Positions 36,805 to 47,507 are shown, counted from the stretch's first letter. The stretch: 64,000 nucleotides of DNA from Xylanibacter brevis ATCC 19188 (GCF_000621725.1 NZ_JHXM01000001.1:13297-77296), one strand, 5' to 3'. Numbers and translations are program-made. Notes: generated from the sequence alone by a model not told the origin.

Positions 36805-38322
36805 ATGAAGAAAATCTGTTTCCTGCTCATGGTACTCATGTGCTTCGGCCTGTCTTCTGCCCAACAGCGAAAGACGCAGACACGCCGTAAGCCTGCCACC
36901 ACGCAGACTCAGGCCAAAAAGAAGAAGACAACTGCCAAGAAGAAGACGACTACCAAAAAGGCTGTACCCAGGAAAAGCGAGAAGGAACAGCTACAGGACA
37001 GGAGAAAGAAGATTTCACAGAACATCGCAGCTCAGAAGAAACGTCAGGTGGAACTGGAGCGCAACGTGAAAAAGCGCATGCAGGACGTGCTGGTGCTGAA
37101 CAATGAGATCAGCGAGAAGCGTCGCACCATCGACAGTATCAACTCTGACATCACCAACCTGAGTGCACACATCGAAGTGCTGGACTCACAACTGGTCATC
37201 CTGCACCAGGAACTGGTGGAGCGACAGGAGCGCTACGCCAAGTCGATGCGCTACATGTATCGCAACCGGAAGGTGGAGAACAAGCTGATGTTTGTGTTCA
37301 GCGCCAAGAACGTGAACCAGATGTATCGCCGCATGCGCTTCATGAAAGAGTATGCCACATACCAGAGGGCTCAGGGCGAGGCGGTGAAACAGAAACAGGC
37401 GCAGATAGAAAACAAACAGGAGGAGCTGAGAAACACGAAGAGCGAGAAGACCACCCTACTGAACCGTGGTGAACGCGAGAAGCAGACGCTGGAGAAACAA
37501 CAGACCGAACAGAAGAAGATGGTGGCCTCGCTACAGAAGGAACAGAAGACGGTGGCTAGCATCATTGCCCAGCAACAGAAGGAGGAGGCTGAGCTGGATG
37601 CACGCATCGAACGACTGATACAGGAGGAGATAGCACGCGAGAAGGCACGCATCGAAGCTGAGAAGCGACGCCAGGAGGAACTGGCCCGCAAGAAGAAAGC
37701 CGAGGAGGAAGCACGCAAACGACGCATCGCCGAGGCAAAGGCGCGCGAGGCGAAGGCACGCGAAGAGGCGCGCATAGCCAGAAACGAGGCCGAGAAGAAG
37801 GCGGCACACGAACGTGCTAAGCGAGCTGAAGAGGAACGAAAGACTGCTGAGAAGGAGATTGTGGAGGCACGAAAGGCGGCACCAGAGCCTAAGCTGATGG
37901 CTGCCGATGCCGACGCGAAGCTGAGTGGCAGCTTTGCCAGCAACAAGGGTAAGCTGCCTATGCCTATCACGGGTCCTTACCAGGTGGTGCGCGGCTTCGG
38001 CTCTAACGTGGTAGATGGTATGAGCCATGTGCACCTGAGCAGTAAGGGTCTGCACCTGAAAGGTCAGCCTGGTGCGTCGGCACGCTGTGTGTTCGACGGT
38101 GAGGTGACCAAGGTGTATGCCACGGGCAAGGGCTACATCGTGATGGTGCGCCACGGCAAGTACATCTCTGTATATAGCGGTATGGCCAGCGTCAGCGTGG
38201 CTGCTGGTCAGAAGGTGAAAACCAACCAGGCATTAGGAAAGCTGGGATCCACCAATATAATGCAATTCCAACTGCGCAACTGGACCGAGCTACTGAACCC
38301 GATGCTGTGGTTAAGAAGATAA
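36805..38322 (+). CDS. EnvC-like murein hydrolase activator (degenerate M23 domain)
   Basis: A 505-residue exported protein: signal peptide (residues 1-19), Lys/Thr-rich basic stretch (22-65), long coiled coil (about 70-370) and C-terminal LytM/M23 domain. The zinc ligands of active M23 peptidases are not conserved: the usual HxH segment reads NIMQFQLRN and the first motif SSKGLHLKG. This is the pattern of EnvC, which activates amidases instead of cutting peptidoglycan. It closes the dut-TPR-DUF4292 operon, consistent with cell separation. Confidence 0.85.
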   Translation: MKKICFLLMVLMCFGLSSAQQRKTQTRRKPATTQTQAKKKKTTAKKKTTTKKAVPRKSEKEQLQDRRKKISQNIAAQKKRQVELERNVKKRMQDVLVLNNEISEKRRTIDSINSDITNLSAHIEVLDSQLVILHQELVERQERYAKSMRYMYRNRKVENKLMFVFSAKNVNQMYRRMRFMKEYATYQRAQGEAVKQKQAQIENKQEELRNTKSEKTTLLNRGEREKQTLEKQQTEQKKMVASLQKEQKTVASIIAQQQKEEAELDARIERLIQEEIAREKARIEAEKRRQEELARKKKAEEEARKRRIAEAKAREAKAREEARIARNEAEKKAAHERAKRAEEERKTAEKEIVEARKAAPEPKLMAADADAKLSGSFASNKGKLPMPITGPYQVVRGFGSNVVDGMSHVHLSSKGLHLKGQPGASARCVFDGEVTKVYATGKGYIVMVRHGKYISVYSGMASVSVAAGQKVKTNQALGKLGSTNIMQFQLRNWTELLNPMLWLRR

Positions 38323-38350
38323 CGATACTGATTTTCTAAGTTTTTTCATG

Positions 38351-38387
38351 GAGGTCGATTGATAGTGGAAACACATCAATCGACCTC
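38351..38387. terminator. Hairpin between convergent genes, overlapping the argE stop
   Basis: GAGGTCGATTGAT (38351-38363) pairs with ATCAATCGACCTC (38375-38387), a 13-bp stem with an 11-nt loop. The right arm encodes the last three residues (E-V-D) and the TGA stop of argE. No U tract follows on either side. Confidence 0.65.
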
Positions 38388-39449
38388 GTTTATGGTGATA
38401 TCGAGCAGTTGCAGGTAGGTATGAAATGCCTGCGCGATCTCGTCGATACGGATAAACTCGTTGGCTGAATGAGAGCGTGATGACTGGCCAGGGCCTAACT
38501 TAAACGAGGGGAAGGACATCAGGGCCTGGTCTGAGAGTGTGGGCGAACCGAAGGGTTCCATGCCCATCTGCAGGCAGCGCTGGATGAGCGGATGCGTCTC
38601 GCTGATGTGCGACGAGTGCAAACGAAACGAGCGGGCCTTGAGTTCGCAGCGCTTCATGTGCTTTTCGAGGAAGGCAAAGACATACTCGTTCTGATAGTAT
38701 TCGTTGGTACGGATGTCAACGACGAAATGCAACTGGTCAGGGATGACGTTGTGCTGCGTACCGCTTTCCACCTGTGTCACCGTCATCTTGGTATTGCCCA
38801 GCAACGGACTTTCCTTCGTAAAGCGATAGTCGCGCAACCAGCACAGGTCGTCGAGGGCTTCGTAGATGGCATTCACACCTTCATTGCGGGCGGCATGACC
38901 ACTCACACCATGGGCATAGCCATCGATCACCATCAGACCTTTCTCGGCAATGGCAGGTTGCATGCCTGTGGGTTCGCCAACGATAGCCACGTCGATACGG
39001 GGCAACAGGGGCAGTGCATGCTCCACACCATTCTTGCCGCTGACCTCCTCTTCGGCAGAAGCCAGATAAACCAGGTTATAGTTGCGGGGACGCTGCGCCA
39101 TCACACGGAACACCTGCAACAGCGTCACCAGACCGCCGCCGCAGTCGTTGGAACCAATGCCATAGAGGCATCCATCCTCCACGGAGGGCTGATGCGGGTC
39201 GCGTGTCCAAGTGGCCACGGGCTTCACCGTGTCGATGTGTGCATTGAGCAGCACCGTGGGGCGCGATTCATCATAATCGCCGGCCACCACCCAGAGGTTG
39301 TTGCACGAGCGGTTCACCGCCAGTCCCCACTCTTTCATCACGGCTTCAAGGTGGTTGGCAGCGGCGGTCTCATCGCGACTGACACGCGGTATGGCTATCA
39401 GTTGTTTCAACAACTCTACAGCCTCGTCTATATACTTATTCTCGTCCAT
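38376..39449 (-). CDS. argE: M20-family N-acyl amino-acid deacylase (ArgE-like)
   Basis: A 357-residue zinc peptidase-like enzyme. VLLNAHIDTVKP gives the first metal ligand, YGIGSNDCGGGLV the bridging Asp and ASAEEEVSGKNG the catalytic Glu and next ligand; the closing SRSHSANEFI holds the last His. Members act on N-acetylornithine; in Bacteroidetes the arginine route uses succinylated intermediates, so N-succinylcitrulline is a possible substrate. DapE is an alternative. The start at 39449 fits a -7 box 8 bp upstream; the longer frame is a chance extension. Confidence 0.8.
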   Translation of the reverse strand: MDENKYIDEAVELLKQLIAIPRVSRDETAAANHLEAVMKEWGLAVNRSCNNLWVVAGDYDESRPTVLLNAHIDTVKPVATWTRDPHQPSVEDGCLYGIGSNDCGGGLVTLLQVFRVMAQRPRNYNLVYLASAEEEVSGKNGVEHALPLLPRIDVAIVGEPTGMQPAIAEKGLMVIDGYAHGVSGHAARNEGVNAIYEALDDLCWLRDYRFTKESPLLGNTKMTVTQVESGTQHNVIPDQLHFVVDIRTNEYYQNEYVFAFLEKHMKRCELKARSFRLHSSHISETHPLIQRCLQMGMEPFGSPTLSDQALMSFPSFKLGPGQSSRSHSANEFIRIDEIAQAFHTYLQLLDITINEVD

Positions 39450-39457
39450 ATCTCGTG

Positions 39458-39489
39458 CAAAAGTATTAAAAAGGAATGGAATAATCAAA
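39458..39489 (-). promoter_or_regulatory. Promoter of the argE-like gene
   Basis: TTTG (39486-39489), 20-bp spacer and TACTTTTG (39458-39465) on the minus strand, only 8 bp from the ATG, so the leader is very short. Confidence 0.75.
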
Positions 39490-39510
39490 GAATAACAAAA
39501 AAATTGTTCT

Positions 39511-39545
39511 AAAAGTACTATAAACGAAAGTTTTTTAGTACTTTT
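39511..39545. promoter_or_regulatory. 9-bp dyad over the GH35 promoter
   Basis: AAAAGTACT (39511-39519) and AGTACTTTT (39537-39545) are perfect inverted copies with a 17-bp spacer. The right arm overlaps the -7 box TACTTTTG (39539-39546) and the left arm falls near -33. It looks like an operator for the GH35-GH95-AraC operon. Confidence 0.5.
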
Positions 39546-39592
39546 GCACACCTAACTACATAGGATATTAGTAACTAATAGAGATAACAAAA

Positions 39593-42001
39593 ATGAAACA
39601 ACTACTGCAGAAACTTGCAGTTGCTGCAATGCTGATGTTCGCACCAACTGCTCTACAAGCCGCTGTAAAACCAGGTTCTTTCACAACGGGCGACAAGACC
39701 TTCTTGTTGAACGGTGAGCCTTTCGTGGTGAAAGCAGCCGAAGTACACTACCCTCGCATTCCTCGTCCTTACTGGGAACACCGCATTAAGATGTGTAAAG
39801 CACTCGGCATGAATGCCGTGTGTATCTATATCTTCTGGAACATCCACGAACAGAAGGAGGGACAGTTTGACTTCACTGGCAACAACGACGTGGCTGCGTT
39901 CTGCCGTCTGGCACAGAAGAACGGCATGTACGTCATCGTGCGTCCCGGCCCCTATGTGTGTGCTGAATGGGAGATGGGCGGTCTGCCTTGGTGGTTGTTG
40001 AAGAAGAAAGATATCCGTCTGCGCGAGCGTGACCCTTATTTCATGGAGCGTGTGAAAATCTTCGAGGAGAAGGTGGGTGAGCAGCTCAAGCCCCTGACCA
40101 TTCAGAATGGTGGTCCTATCATCATGATTCAGGTGGAGAACGAGTACGGCTCGTATGGTGAGGACAAGCCTTACGTCAGTGAGATTCGCGACTGCCTGCG
40201 TGGCATCTATGGCAAGGAGCTGTCGCTATTCCAGTGCGACTGGAGTTCCAACTTCGAGAAGAACGGCCTTGACGACTTGACATGGACCATGAACTTCGGT
40301 ACGGGTGCCAACATCGACCAGCAGTTCCGTCGTTTGGGCGAGTTGCGCCCCAATGCGCCTAAGATGTGCTCTGAGTTCTGGAGCGGTTGGTTCGACAAGT
40401 GGGGCGCCCGCCACGAGACACGTCCTGCCAAGGATATGGTAGAGGGTATGGACGAAATGTTGTCGAAAGGTATCTCGTTCTCGCTCTACATGACCCACGG
40501 AGGCACCTCGTTCGGCCATTGGGCTGGTGCCAACTCACCAGGCTTTGCACCTGACGTGACCAGCTACGACTACGACGCGCCTATCAATGAGTATGGTCAT
40601 GCCACACCTAAATTCTGGGAACTGCGCAAGATGATGGAGAAATACAACGACGGCAAGAAGATGCCCGCTGTGCCTAAGGCTCCAATGTCCATCATCACCG
40701 TGCCTAAGTTCGAGCTGACGGAGTTCGCACCTTTCATGACCGCCATGACCAAGCCCGTCAAAGGCGCACCCAAGACCTTCGAGGAGATGGACATGGGCTG
40801 GGGCACGATGATGTACTCTACACGCCTGCCCGAGATTACTTCACAGAGCGTGCTCAGCGGTGAGTTCCACGACTTCGCGCAGGTGTTTATTGACAAAAAA
40901 TATATTGGTAAGATTGACCGCGTGAAGAACGAAAAGTCGCTCACTATACCTGCCGTGAAGAAAGGTGCCGAACTGATTATCATCGTCGAAGGTATGGGCC
41001 GCATCAACTTCGGCCGCGCCATCAAGGACTTCAAAGGCATTGTCGGCAACGTCACGCTGACCACTGAGACCGACGATGTGGAGATGGTGCTGACGCCGAA
41101 GCAATGGTTAAATGTGGCTATTCCCGATGACTATCAGACGGCTATCAAGGCACTTGACATGGTGAAGGGCGTCAACGACCAGGTTGCTACAGGCAAGGTG
41201 AAGGGAAGTGTTCCTGCACTCGCCTTTATACAGGGCTACGAGGGTTCAAAGAAGCTCGGCGATATCATGAAGCCCGGCTACCACCGCGGCTACTTCACGC
41301 TGAAGAAGGTGGGCGACACGTTCCTGAACTTCGAGACATGGGGCAAGGGACAGGTATATGTGAACGGTCACGCTATGGGCCGCATCTGGAGCATTGGCCC
41401 TCAGCAGACGCTCTATGTACCTGGCTGCTGGTTGAAGAAGGGTAAGAACGAGATCATCGTGCTCGATGTGGTTGGTCCAAAGGAGACCGTGGTTTGGGGA
41501 CAGGCTGAGCCTGAGCTGAACAAGCTGCAGCTGGAGAAGAGCAACAAGCACAACAACATTGGCGACAAGCCCGACTTGAACAGTGCTACACCGGTGGCTA
41601 CGGGTGCCTTCAAGGCTGGCAACGGCTGGCAGACCATCAACTTCGGTAAAACCGCCAAGGGCCGCTACCTCGCCATCGAATGTCTCTCTGCACAGAAGGA
41701 CGGTGACCGTGTGGCCATCGCTGAGCTTTACCTGCAAGGACAAGACGGTAAGCGCATCTCTCGCGAGTCATGGAAGACGAAGTATGCCAACTCTGAGGAT
41801 GAGAACGGCAACCACCTGGGCGATAAGGTCTTCGACCTGCAAGAGTCCACCTATTGGCAGACGGAGAAAGGCACCTCAGCGCCTCACCTAATCGTCATCG
41901 ACCTGGGATCGGAGCAGAACGTGAAAGCGCTGGAATACCTGCCACGCGCCGAACAGGGAGCACCCGGGTCTGTAAAGAACTATAAAATATACTTATATTA
42001 A
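39593..42001 (+). CDS. Secreted GH35 beta-galactosidase
   Basis: An 802-residue exported enzyme that removes terminal beta-galactose. Signal peptide 1-23; the GH35 barrel has [18 protein letters not shown] (from 117), the acid/base E184 in [10 protein letters not shown] and nucleophile E261 in [14 protein letters not shown]. Jelly-roll domains follow ([22 protein letters not shown]) and the C-terminus has an F5/8 type C-like module. It is the first gene of an operon with GH95 (1-bp overlap) and an AraC regulator. Fucosylated, galactosylated xyloglucan side chains are a likely target. Confidence 0.93.
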   Translation: MKQLLQKLAVAAMLMFAPTALQAAVKPGSFTTGDKTFLLNGEPFVVKAAEVHYPRIPRPYWEHRIKMCKALGMNAVCIYIFWNIHEQKEGQFDFTGNNDVAAFCRLAQKNGMYVIVRPGPYVCAEWEMGGLPWWLLKKKDIRLRERDPYFMERVKIFEEKVGEQLKPLTIQNGGPIIMIQVENEYGSYGEDKPYVSEIRDCLRGIYGKELSLFQCDWSSNFEKNGLDDLTWTMNFGTGANIDQQFRRLGELRPNAPKMCSEFWSGWFDKWGARHETRPAKDMVEGMDEMLSKGISFSLYMTHGGTSFGHWAGANSPGFAPDVTSYDYDAPINEYGHATPKFWELRKMMEKYNDGKKMPAVPKAPMSIITVPKFELTEFAPFMTAMTKPVKGAPKTFEEMDMGWGTMMYSTRLPEITSQSVLSGEFHDFAQVFIDKKYIGKIDRVKNEKSLTIPAVKKGAELIIIVEGMGRINFGRAIKDFKGIVGNVTLTTETDDVEMVLTPKQWLNVAIPDDYQTAIKALDMVKGVNDQVATGKVKGSVPALAFIQGYEGSKKLGDIMKPGYHRGYFTLKKVGDTFLNFETWGKGQVYVNGHAMGRIWSIGPQQTLYVPGCWLKKGKNEIIVLDVVGPKETVVWGQAEPELNKLQLEKSNKHNNIGDKPDLNSATPVATGAFKAGNGWQTINFGKTAKGRYLAIECLSAQKDGDRVAIAELYLQGQDGKRISRESWKTKYANSEDENGNHLGDKVFDLQESTYWQTEKGTSAPHLIVIDLGSEQNVKALEYLPRAEQGAPGSVKNYKIYLY

Positions 42002-44400
42002 TGAGAAAAAAACTGTTATGCCTTCTCTCATTAGCAACTGCTGTAGCCTCTGCTCAGCAGTTGCCCATGAGACTGTGGTACAATGAGCCCGCACGCTATT
42101 TCGAAGAGTCACTGCCCTTAGGCAACGGAAGATTGGGAGCCCTAATCTATGGCAACCCCAGTGACGACATCATCCAACTCAACGACATCACCCTCTGGAG
42201 CGGTAAGCCTATCGACCGCCAGGAAGATGCCGGTGCTTCGAAGTGGATACCAGAGATCCGTAAGGCTCTCTTCAACGAAGACTATCGCAAAGCCGACTCA
42301 CTGCAACTGCATGTGCAAGGACATAACTCCAGCTACTATATGCCTCTGGCCACCATGCATATCGTAGATCATCAAAGAGCGGGAGCCGTCACCAACTATC
42401 ACCGTTCGCTCAGTCTTGACTCTGCCGTGGCTTATACTACTTATAATAAAGGTGGAGTAACCTATACACGCGAATACCTGACGTCGGCTCCCGACCAGCT
42501 CATCGCCATCCGTCTCAGCGCATCAAAGCCTCAACAGATCAATACCGAGATTCAGCTGACATCGCTGCTGAGCCATCAGGTGAAGGCAAAAGGCAACCAG
42601 CTGACTCTCACGGGCCATGCTACAGGCAACGAACTGGAGACCGTTCATTTCTGTGCCTTGCTGCAGGTGAACCATAAAGACGGCACGGTGGAAGCCACCG
42701 ACAGCACCCTGCAACTGACAGGTGTGACCGAGGCCGTGGTTTATTTCGTCAACGCCACCAGCTTCAACGGGTTCGACAAGCACCCTGTCAAAGACGGAGC
42801 GCCCTACATCCAGGAAGCGATGGACCGCATATGGCACACCAAGAACGTCACCTTCGAGGAGGTGCGCCAGCGCCATCTGGCCGACTATCAGCAGTTTTAC
42901 AACCGCCTCGCGCTGTCTCTCTCTGCCGACAAAAAGCCTCTGGCTATTCCCACCGACCAGCTGCTGAAAGGTTATCATCAAGGCAACGACGCTGCCGACC
43001 GCTATCTGGAGACCCTTTTCTTCCAGTACGGACGCTATCTGCTCATCAGTTGCTCGCGCACGCCGGCCGTCCCAGCCAACCTGCAGGGACTGTGGAACCC
43101 ACATCTTCAGGCACCATGGCGCGGCAACTACACCATCAACATCAACCTGGAGGAGAACTACTGGCCCGTCTTTGCTGCCAACCTGCAAGAGATGGCGATG
43201 CCTATCGATGGCTTTGTCAAGGCCTTAGCCGAGAATGGACGCTACACTTCCAAGAACTATTACGGCATAGAACACGGTTGGTCGGCAGGCCACAACAGCG
43301 ACCTCTGGGCCATGGCTAACCCCGTGGGCGAGAAGAACGAGAAGCCCGAATGGGCCAACTGGCCACTAGGCGGTGCCTGGCTAGTGGAAACACTGTGGGA
43401 GAAATACCTCTTCACACAAGACCTGCAGTATCTCAAGACCACGGCCTACCCACTGATGAGAGGCGCTGCCGACTTCTGTAAGGACTGGCTCATCGAGAAT
43501 CCTCACAACCCACAGGAGCTGATCACCGCTCCCAGCACCTCGCCCGAAAACGAATATATCACCGATCAGGGCTATCATGGCATGACATGCTATGGCGGTA
43601 CGGCCGACCTGGCTATCATTCGCGAGCTGTTCATCAACACCATCGCTGCCGGACGTATGTGTGGCGATGACATCACAGCACTTGAAGAGGTGCTGCCTCG
43701 TCTGCACCCTTATACCATCGGAAAGGATGGCGACCTCAACGAGTGGTACCACGACTGGCGCGACTACGACCCGCACCACCGCCACCAGAGTCACCTCATC
43801 GGTCTCTACCCCGGTCATCACATCACACCCACTGCCACACCATCGCAGATGGGATATGCCGGAACAGCCAGCGACCTGCTGACGGCCTGCGAGCAGACCC
43901 TAATACAAAAGGGCGAAAAGACCACCGGTTGGAGCACCGGCTGGCGCATCAACTTGTGGGCACGTCTGCACAAAGGCGAGCAAGCCTTCCATATCTATCA
44001 GAAGCTGTTGGAGTATGTTCCTGCCGGACCGCGCCGAAAGGGTCAGGGCGGTGGCACCTATCCCAACCTGTTTGATGCCCATCCGCCCTTCCAGATTGAC
44101 GGCAACTTCGGTGGCACCGCCGGTGTTTGCGAGATGCTGCTGCAGAGCAACGTGCAGTTTGATGCAGAACCACAGACTATCATAGAACTACTTCCTGCCC
44201 TGCCCAAGACATGGTCTGAAGGCGAAGTGAAAGGCCTGCGTGCCCGTGGCGGGTACGAGATTGACGCCACATGGAAGCAAGGCAAGATCACCTCGGCCAC
44301 CATCAAGGCCGACAAGGGCGGCATTATCACCATGAAATACAACGGAAAGAGCAAGACTTTCCGACTAAAACAAAAGCAAATAAAGAAACTGAATGGATAA
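42001..44400 (+). CDS. Secreted GH95 alpha-L-fucosidase (or alpha-L-galactosidase)
   Basis: A 799-residue exported enzyme with signal peptide 1-18. [23 protein letters not shown] opens the N-terminal beta domain, and the (alpha/alpha)6 barrel carries [13 protein letters not shown] (Asn380, Asn382) and TSPENEY (Glu516 as candidate acid). [13 protein letters not shown] and [16 protein letters not shown] are family blocks. The family cleaves alpha-1,2-fucose by inversion; some members prefer alpha-L-galactose. The ATG overlaps the GH35 stop by 1 bp, so the two are probably translated together. Confidence 0.92.
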   Translation: MRKKLLCLLSLATAVASAQQLPMRLWYNEPARYFEESLPLGNGRLGALIYGNPSDDIIQLNDITLWSGKPIDRQEDAGASKWIPEIRKALFNEDYRKADSLQLHVQGHNSSYYMPLATMHIVDHQRAGAVTNYHRSLSLDSAVAYTTYNKGGVTYTREYLTSAPDQLIAIRLSASKPQQINTEIQLTSLLSHQVKAKGNQLTLTGHATGNELETVHFCALLQVNHKDGTVEATDSTLQLTGVTEAVVYFVNATSFNGFDKHPVKDGAPYIQEAMDRIWHTKNVTFEEVRQRHLADYQQFYNRLALSLSADKKPLAIPTDQLLKGYHQGNDAADRYLETLFFQYGRYLLISCSRTPAVPANLQGLWNPHLQAPWRGNYTININLEENYWPVFAANLQEMAMPIDGFVKALAENGRYTSKNYYGIEHGWSAGHNSDLWAMANPVGEKNEKPEWANWPLGGAWLVETLWEKYLFTQDLQYLKTTAYPLMRGAADFCKDWLIENPHNPQELITAPSTSPENEYITDQGYHGMTCYGGTADLAIIRELFINTIAAGRMCGDDITALEEVLPRLHPYTIGKDGDLNEWYHDWRDYDPHHRHQSHLIGLYPGHHITPTATPSQMGYAGTASDLLTACEQTLIQKGEKTTGWSTGWRINLWARLHKGEQAFHIYQKLLEYVPAGPRRKGQGGGTYPNLFDAHPPFQIDGNFGGTAGVCEMLLQSNVQFDAEPQTIIELLPALPKTWSEGEVKGLRARGGYEIDATWKQGKITSATIKADKGGIITMKYNGKSKTFRLKQKQIKKLNG

Positions 44401-45268
44401 AAAGATTGCATTATCAGACTTTGAAAAGGTTAAGCAATGGGGCACAAGCGCATCGCTCAATGATGATCTGATCCTGTTGTCGGACGTGACCAATCTGCCA
44501 CAGATGACAGAGCCACACCGTCTGAACTTCATCGTGATTGGCCTCTGCCAGCAAGGCAGTGCCCGCTATATGCTCGACACCGAAGAGAAAATCATCAATC
44601 AGGGTGACATCATCATTGTCTCCGACCGCCATGTGGTGGATCATGTCACCTCGTCGGACGACTTTGAATGCGTAGGCATGGCGCTCAGCATGAAGTTCTT
44701 CTACGAGGTAATTCGCGAGGTGAGCGACATCTCTGCCCTCTTCCTCTATTCCCGCTATCACCCCGTGATGTCGTTGTCGGAACAGGAACAGCAGATGTTC
44801 CACGATGACTTCAAGATTCTGAACAAGAAAATCACCGAGACGCAGAACCACTTCCACAAGGAACTGATGCGCACACTCATCCTGGCCATGTTCTATGACC
44901 TGAGCAATATCATCTATCGCGCCCAGTCGATCAAGGAAGACCACCAGACGCGCAGCGATATCATCTTCACTCGCTTCATCCGTCTGGTAGAGGAGAACTG
45001 TCGCCAGCAGCGTCGCGTCAGCTGGTATGCGCAACAGATGAACATCACGCCTAAGTACCTCAGCCAGTCGGTGAGGAACGTCAGCGGACGCACACCAAAC
45101 ACGTGGATAGACAACTATGTGACACTGGAACTGCGCCTGGCACTGAAGAACAGCACCAAGAGCATCAAGGAGATTACCCTCGACTTTAACTTTCCCAATC
45201 AGTCATTCATGGGAAAGTACTTCAAAGAGCATACGGGTATGAGTCCTAGCGACTATAGGAAGAACTGA
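44393..45268 (+). CDS. AraC-family transcriptional regulator
   Basis: A 291-residue soluble regulator with an N-terminal cupin-type ligand domain ([25 protein letters not shown]; residues about 40-110) and a C-terminal AraC double helix-turn-helix ([46 protein letters not shown]). It overlaps GH95 by 8 bp and is probably the feedback regulator of the operon, maybe binding the dyad at 39511-39545. Confidence 0.9.
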   Translation: MDKKIALSDFEKVKQWGTSASLNDDLILLSDVTNLPQMTEPHRLNFIVIGLCQQGSARYMLDTEEKIINQGDIIIVSDRHVVDHVTSSDDFECVGMALSMKFFYEVIREVSDISALFLYSRYHPVMSLSEQEQQMFHDDFKILNKKITETQNHFHKELMRTLILAMFYDLSNIIYRAQSIKEDHQTRSDIIFTRFIRLVEENCRQQRRVSWYAQQMNITPKYLSQSVRNVSGRTPNTWIDNYVTLELRLALKNSTKSIKEITLDFNFPNQSFMGKYFKEHTGMSPSDYRKN

Positions 45269-45271
45269 TGA

Positions 45272-45874
45272 TTATTCCTTCTGGTTGTCAGAAGAAAGAA
45301 GCATCTCGGCCACGTCACAGAGTTCCTGATACCACTCCTCGCCAAAGCGGCGAACCAGCGGTTCTTTCAGAAACTGATATACGGGAAGGTCAAGAGCCTT
45401 CCCTTTTTTGCGTCCGCACTCACAGATATTCCAACGGTGATAGTTCAGGGCCACCGTTCCATCCGAAAAGACCTTCTCTCGGATAGGATACAGCGCACAA
45501 CTGATGGGCTTACAGTAGCCCGTCAGGCCTTTGCGGTAGGCCTTTTCCAGCGCACAGAGACAGTTGTCGCCATCGTAACAGGTAAAGACACAGTCCTTGC
45601 CGCCCACAATGCTGGTCACCAGATCGCCCTCCTGGTCGGTGTAGGCCACACCTTGCTGGTCAATCACGCTCTGTGCCGAGGCCGACAAGTCATCCCACAC
45701 CACATCGGTACTGTTCTCTATCTCCATCACTTCGTCGATGGTCACCGGCGCACCGGCATCGCCTTCCACACAGCAGATGCCCTTGCAGGTTTCGTAGTCG
45801 CAACAAAATTTCTCAGTAATGATATCCGAAGAGATGAGGATATCGCCTATTTGTATGATGGGAGGGATGTTCAT
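45272..45874 (-). CDS. DUF3109 family cysteine-rich protein
   Basis: A 200-residue cytoplasmic protein with many cysteines in clusters (CCDYETCKGICC, CVFTCYDGDNCLC, CKPISCALYP, CECGRKKGK). DUF3109 proteins are relatives of YkgJ-like zinc/iron-chelating proteins and may bind a metal or cluster. Function is unknown. It converges on the AraC gene with only 3 bp between the ends and follows ung. Confidence 0.85.
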   Translation of the reverse strand: MNIPPIIQIGDILISSDIITEKFCCDYETCKGICCVEGDAGAPVTIDEVMEIENSTDVVWDDLSASAQSVIDQQGVAYTDQEGDLVTSIVGGKDCVFTCYDGDNCLCALEKAYRKGLTGYCKPISCALYPIREKVFSDGTVALNYHRWNICECGRKKGKALDLPVYQFLKEPLVRRFGEEWYQELCDVAEMLLSSDNQKE

Positions 45875-45879
45875 CTTAA

Positions 45880-45911
45880 TTAATAATTGATAATTGACAA
45901 TTGATAATTAT
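45880..45911. repeat. A/T-rich ATTGATAATT repeat
   Basis: The DUF3109-ung gap holds ATTGATAATT, GAC, AATTGATAATT, a short direct and partly palindromic A/T repeat. It could be a remnant intergenic repeat; no promoter consensus is obvious in it. Confidence 0.5.
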
Positions 45912-45937
45912 GAGTGAGGAAAACTAACCTATTCTCC

Positions 45938-46603
45938 CTACCACTCGATGGGGGTCTCGCCTACTTGTGCCAGATACTGGTTGCAGCGCGAGAACTGATG
46001 CTGACCGAACCAGCCACCACGGTTGGCCGATAGTGGTGAGGGGTGAACCGACTCCAGGACGAGGTTGCGCTGACGGTCTATCATCGCAGCCTTCGAGCGG
46101 GCAAAGCCACCCCACAGCATATATACTATATGTTCGCGCGACGAGGCCAGCGCCTTGATAGCTGCATCGGTGAAGTGCTGCCATCCCAACGAAGCATGGC
46201 TGTTGGCCTGGTGTGCCCGCACGGTCAGTGTGGCATTGAGCAGCAACACGCCTTGACGGGCCCAGCGACTCAGGTCGCCCGACGTCGGCATGGGTGTGCC
46301 CAGGTCATCGTGTATCTCCTTGAAGATGTTCTGCAACGAAGGGGGAAAAGCCACCCCGTCCTGCACCGAGAAGCTCAGTCCATGGGCCTGGCCCGGCTCA
46401 TGATAGGGATCCTGACCGATGATGACCACCTTCACCTGGTCAAACGGACACAGGTTGAAGGCATTGAAGATCAACTTGCCCGGAGGATAGCACGCCCCTG
46501 CGGCATACTCACGCCTCACACCGTCGGTCAACTGCGTGAAGTAGGGCTTGTCAAACTCCTCTTGCAAGTGCTGTTTCCACGTTTCTTCTATCTGTACGTT
46601 CAT
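45938..46603 (-). CDS. ung: Uracil-DNA glycosylase, family 1
   Basis: A 221-residue base-excision enzyme that removes uracil from DNA. GQDPYHEPGQAHGLSFSV holds the catalytic Asp, LLLNATLTVR follows, and HPSPLSANRGGWFG is the DNA-intercalation loop with the catalytic His. The ATG at 46603 (MNVQIEETW) fits family N-termini better than the frame opening nine codons earlier. It acts in the same pathway as dut. Confidence 0.95.
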   Translation of the reverse strand: MNVQIEETWKQHLQEEFDKPYFTQLTDGVRREYAAGACYPPGKLIFNAFNLCPFDQVKVVIIGQDPYHEPGQAHGLSFSVQDGVAFPPSLQNIFKEIHDDLGTPMPTSGDLSRWARQGVLLLNATLTVRAHQANSHASLGWQHFTDAAIKALASSREHIVYMLWGGFARSKAAMIDRQRNLVLESVHPSPLSANRGGWFGQHQFSRCNQYLAQVGETPIEW

Positions 46604-46629
46604 CGTTCTCGCCTTATCTGTTTCGCCCA

Positions 46630-46637
46630 CAAAGTTA
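46630..46637 (-). promoter_or_regulatory. -7 box of ung
   Basis: TAACTTTG on the minus strand, 26 bp before the ung ATG. Confidence 0.5.
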
Positions 46638-46680
46638 CAAACTTTTTCTCAATAATCATGGTCTGTTCAACAAAAAGTAG

Positions 46681-46688
46681 TATATTTG
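46681..46688 (+). promoter_or_regulatory. -7 box of the 46743 membrane-protein gene
   Basis: TATATTTG followed by CA, 54 bp before the ATG, in the divergent gap with ung. Confidence 0.5.
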
Positions 46689-46742
46689 CATCACTGATAG
46701 GCCGCAACCTAACACCACACTGAACGTCAAACTTAAAACCAA

Positions 46743-47498
46743 ATGAATATGGATTTCCTTAACAACATTACCAACTATCTCGACACGTTCATCTTTCATC
46801 ACGACTGGGAATGGCCCGTATGGGGCATCTTCTTCGTGGGCCTGCTGCTCATCGCCGTGGGACAGTTGAACCGTGAGGACAGAGAGCGCAGCAGCAAGAA
46901 CACCGTCTATGCACAGGTGGCACTCTTCATCGTGCTCAGCCTGCTCGAACTGACGCAGTTCCTGTTTGCCGAAAGGCGCATCTGGTTTGTACGCCCCAGC
47001 GAGGTGGGCTGGCTGTGGACCATCATCAATGGTGCACTCATCATCACCATCTTCTTCTATCAGGTGAAACTGTTTAAGCGCACCCTCGACCTGGCCAACG
47101 AGCATGCCCAGCGCGAGTGCTCATGGCTGTGGGGGCTCATCGGCCTGCCCATCAGTGCGCTGCTGGCCTTCTTGCTCTACTCGCACGGCCATCCTTGGTG
47201 GGCCATCACCATCATCGCCATTCCCCAACTGGCGCAGGTAGGACTAGCCGTCTATGCCACCATCAAGGGCGGTAAAGACTGGACCAACTTCAGTCTGACG
47301 CTGGCCGTCTATTTCATTGGCGGACTGGCCGTCACCATCGCCCTCTACGTCATTATCTGGGCCACCATCATCGCCATTGCAGGCTACGTGGCACTACTGC
47401 TGGCCAGCAAGTCGCTGTCAAAGCCCGTCGATAAGTCACAACTACAAACAGACGAAGAGGCAACACCCGTTCTCGAAGACGAATCAATAGCACAATAG
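46743..47498 (+). CDS. Unknown polytopic membrane protein
   Basis: A 251-residue protein I do not recognise. It has six or seven membrane helices, including VWGIFFVGLLLIAVGQL, VALFIVLSLLELTQFL, NGALIITIFFYQV, LWGLIGLPISALLAFLLY, ITIIAIPQLAQVGLAVY and two near the C-terminus. The tail of about 30 residues is acidic and polar. A second ATG at 46749 is possible. It stands alone between ung and gpmI with its own -7 box and a shared terminator. No catalytic motif is visible. Confidence 0.8.
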   Translation: MNMDFLNNITNYLDTFIFHHDWEWPVWGIFFVGLLLIAVGQLNREDRERSSKNTVYAQVALFIVLSLLELTQFLFAERRIWFVRPSEVGWLWTIINGALIITIFFYQVKLFKRTLDLANEHAQRECSWLWGLIGLPISALLAFLLYSHGHPWWAITIIAIPQLAQVGLAVYATIKGGKDWTNFSLTLAVYFIGGLAVTIALYVIIWATIIAIAGYVALLLASKSLSKPVDKSQLQTDEEATPVLEDESIAQ

Positions 47499-47507
47499 CT
47501 CCCAGAA

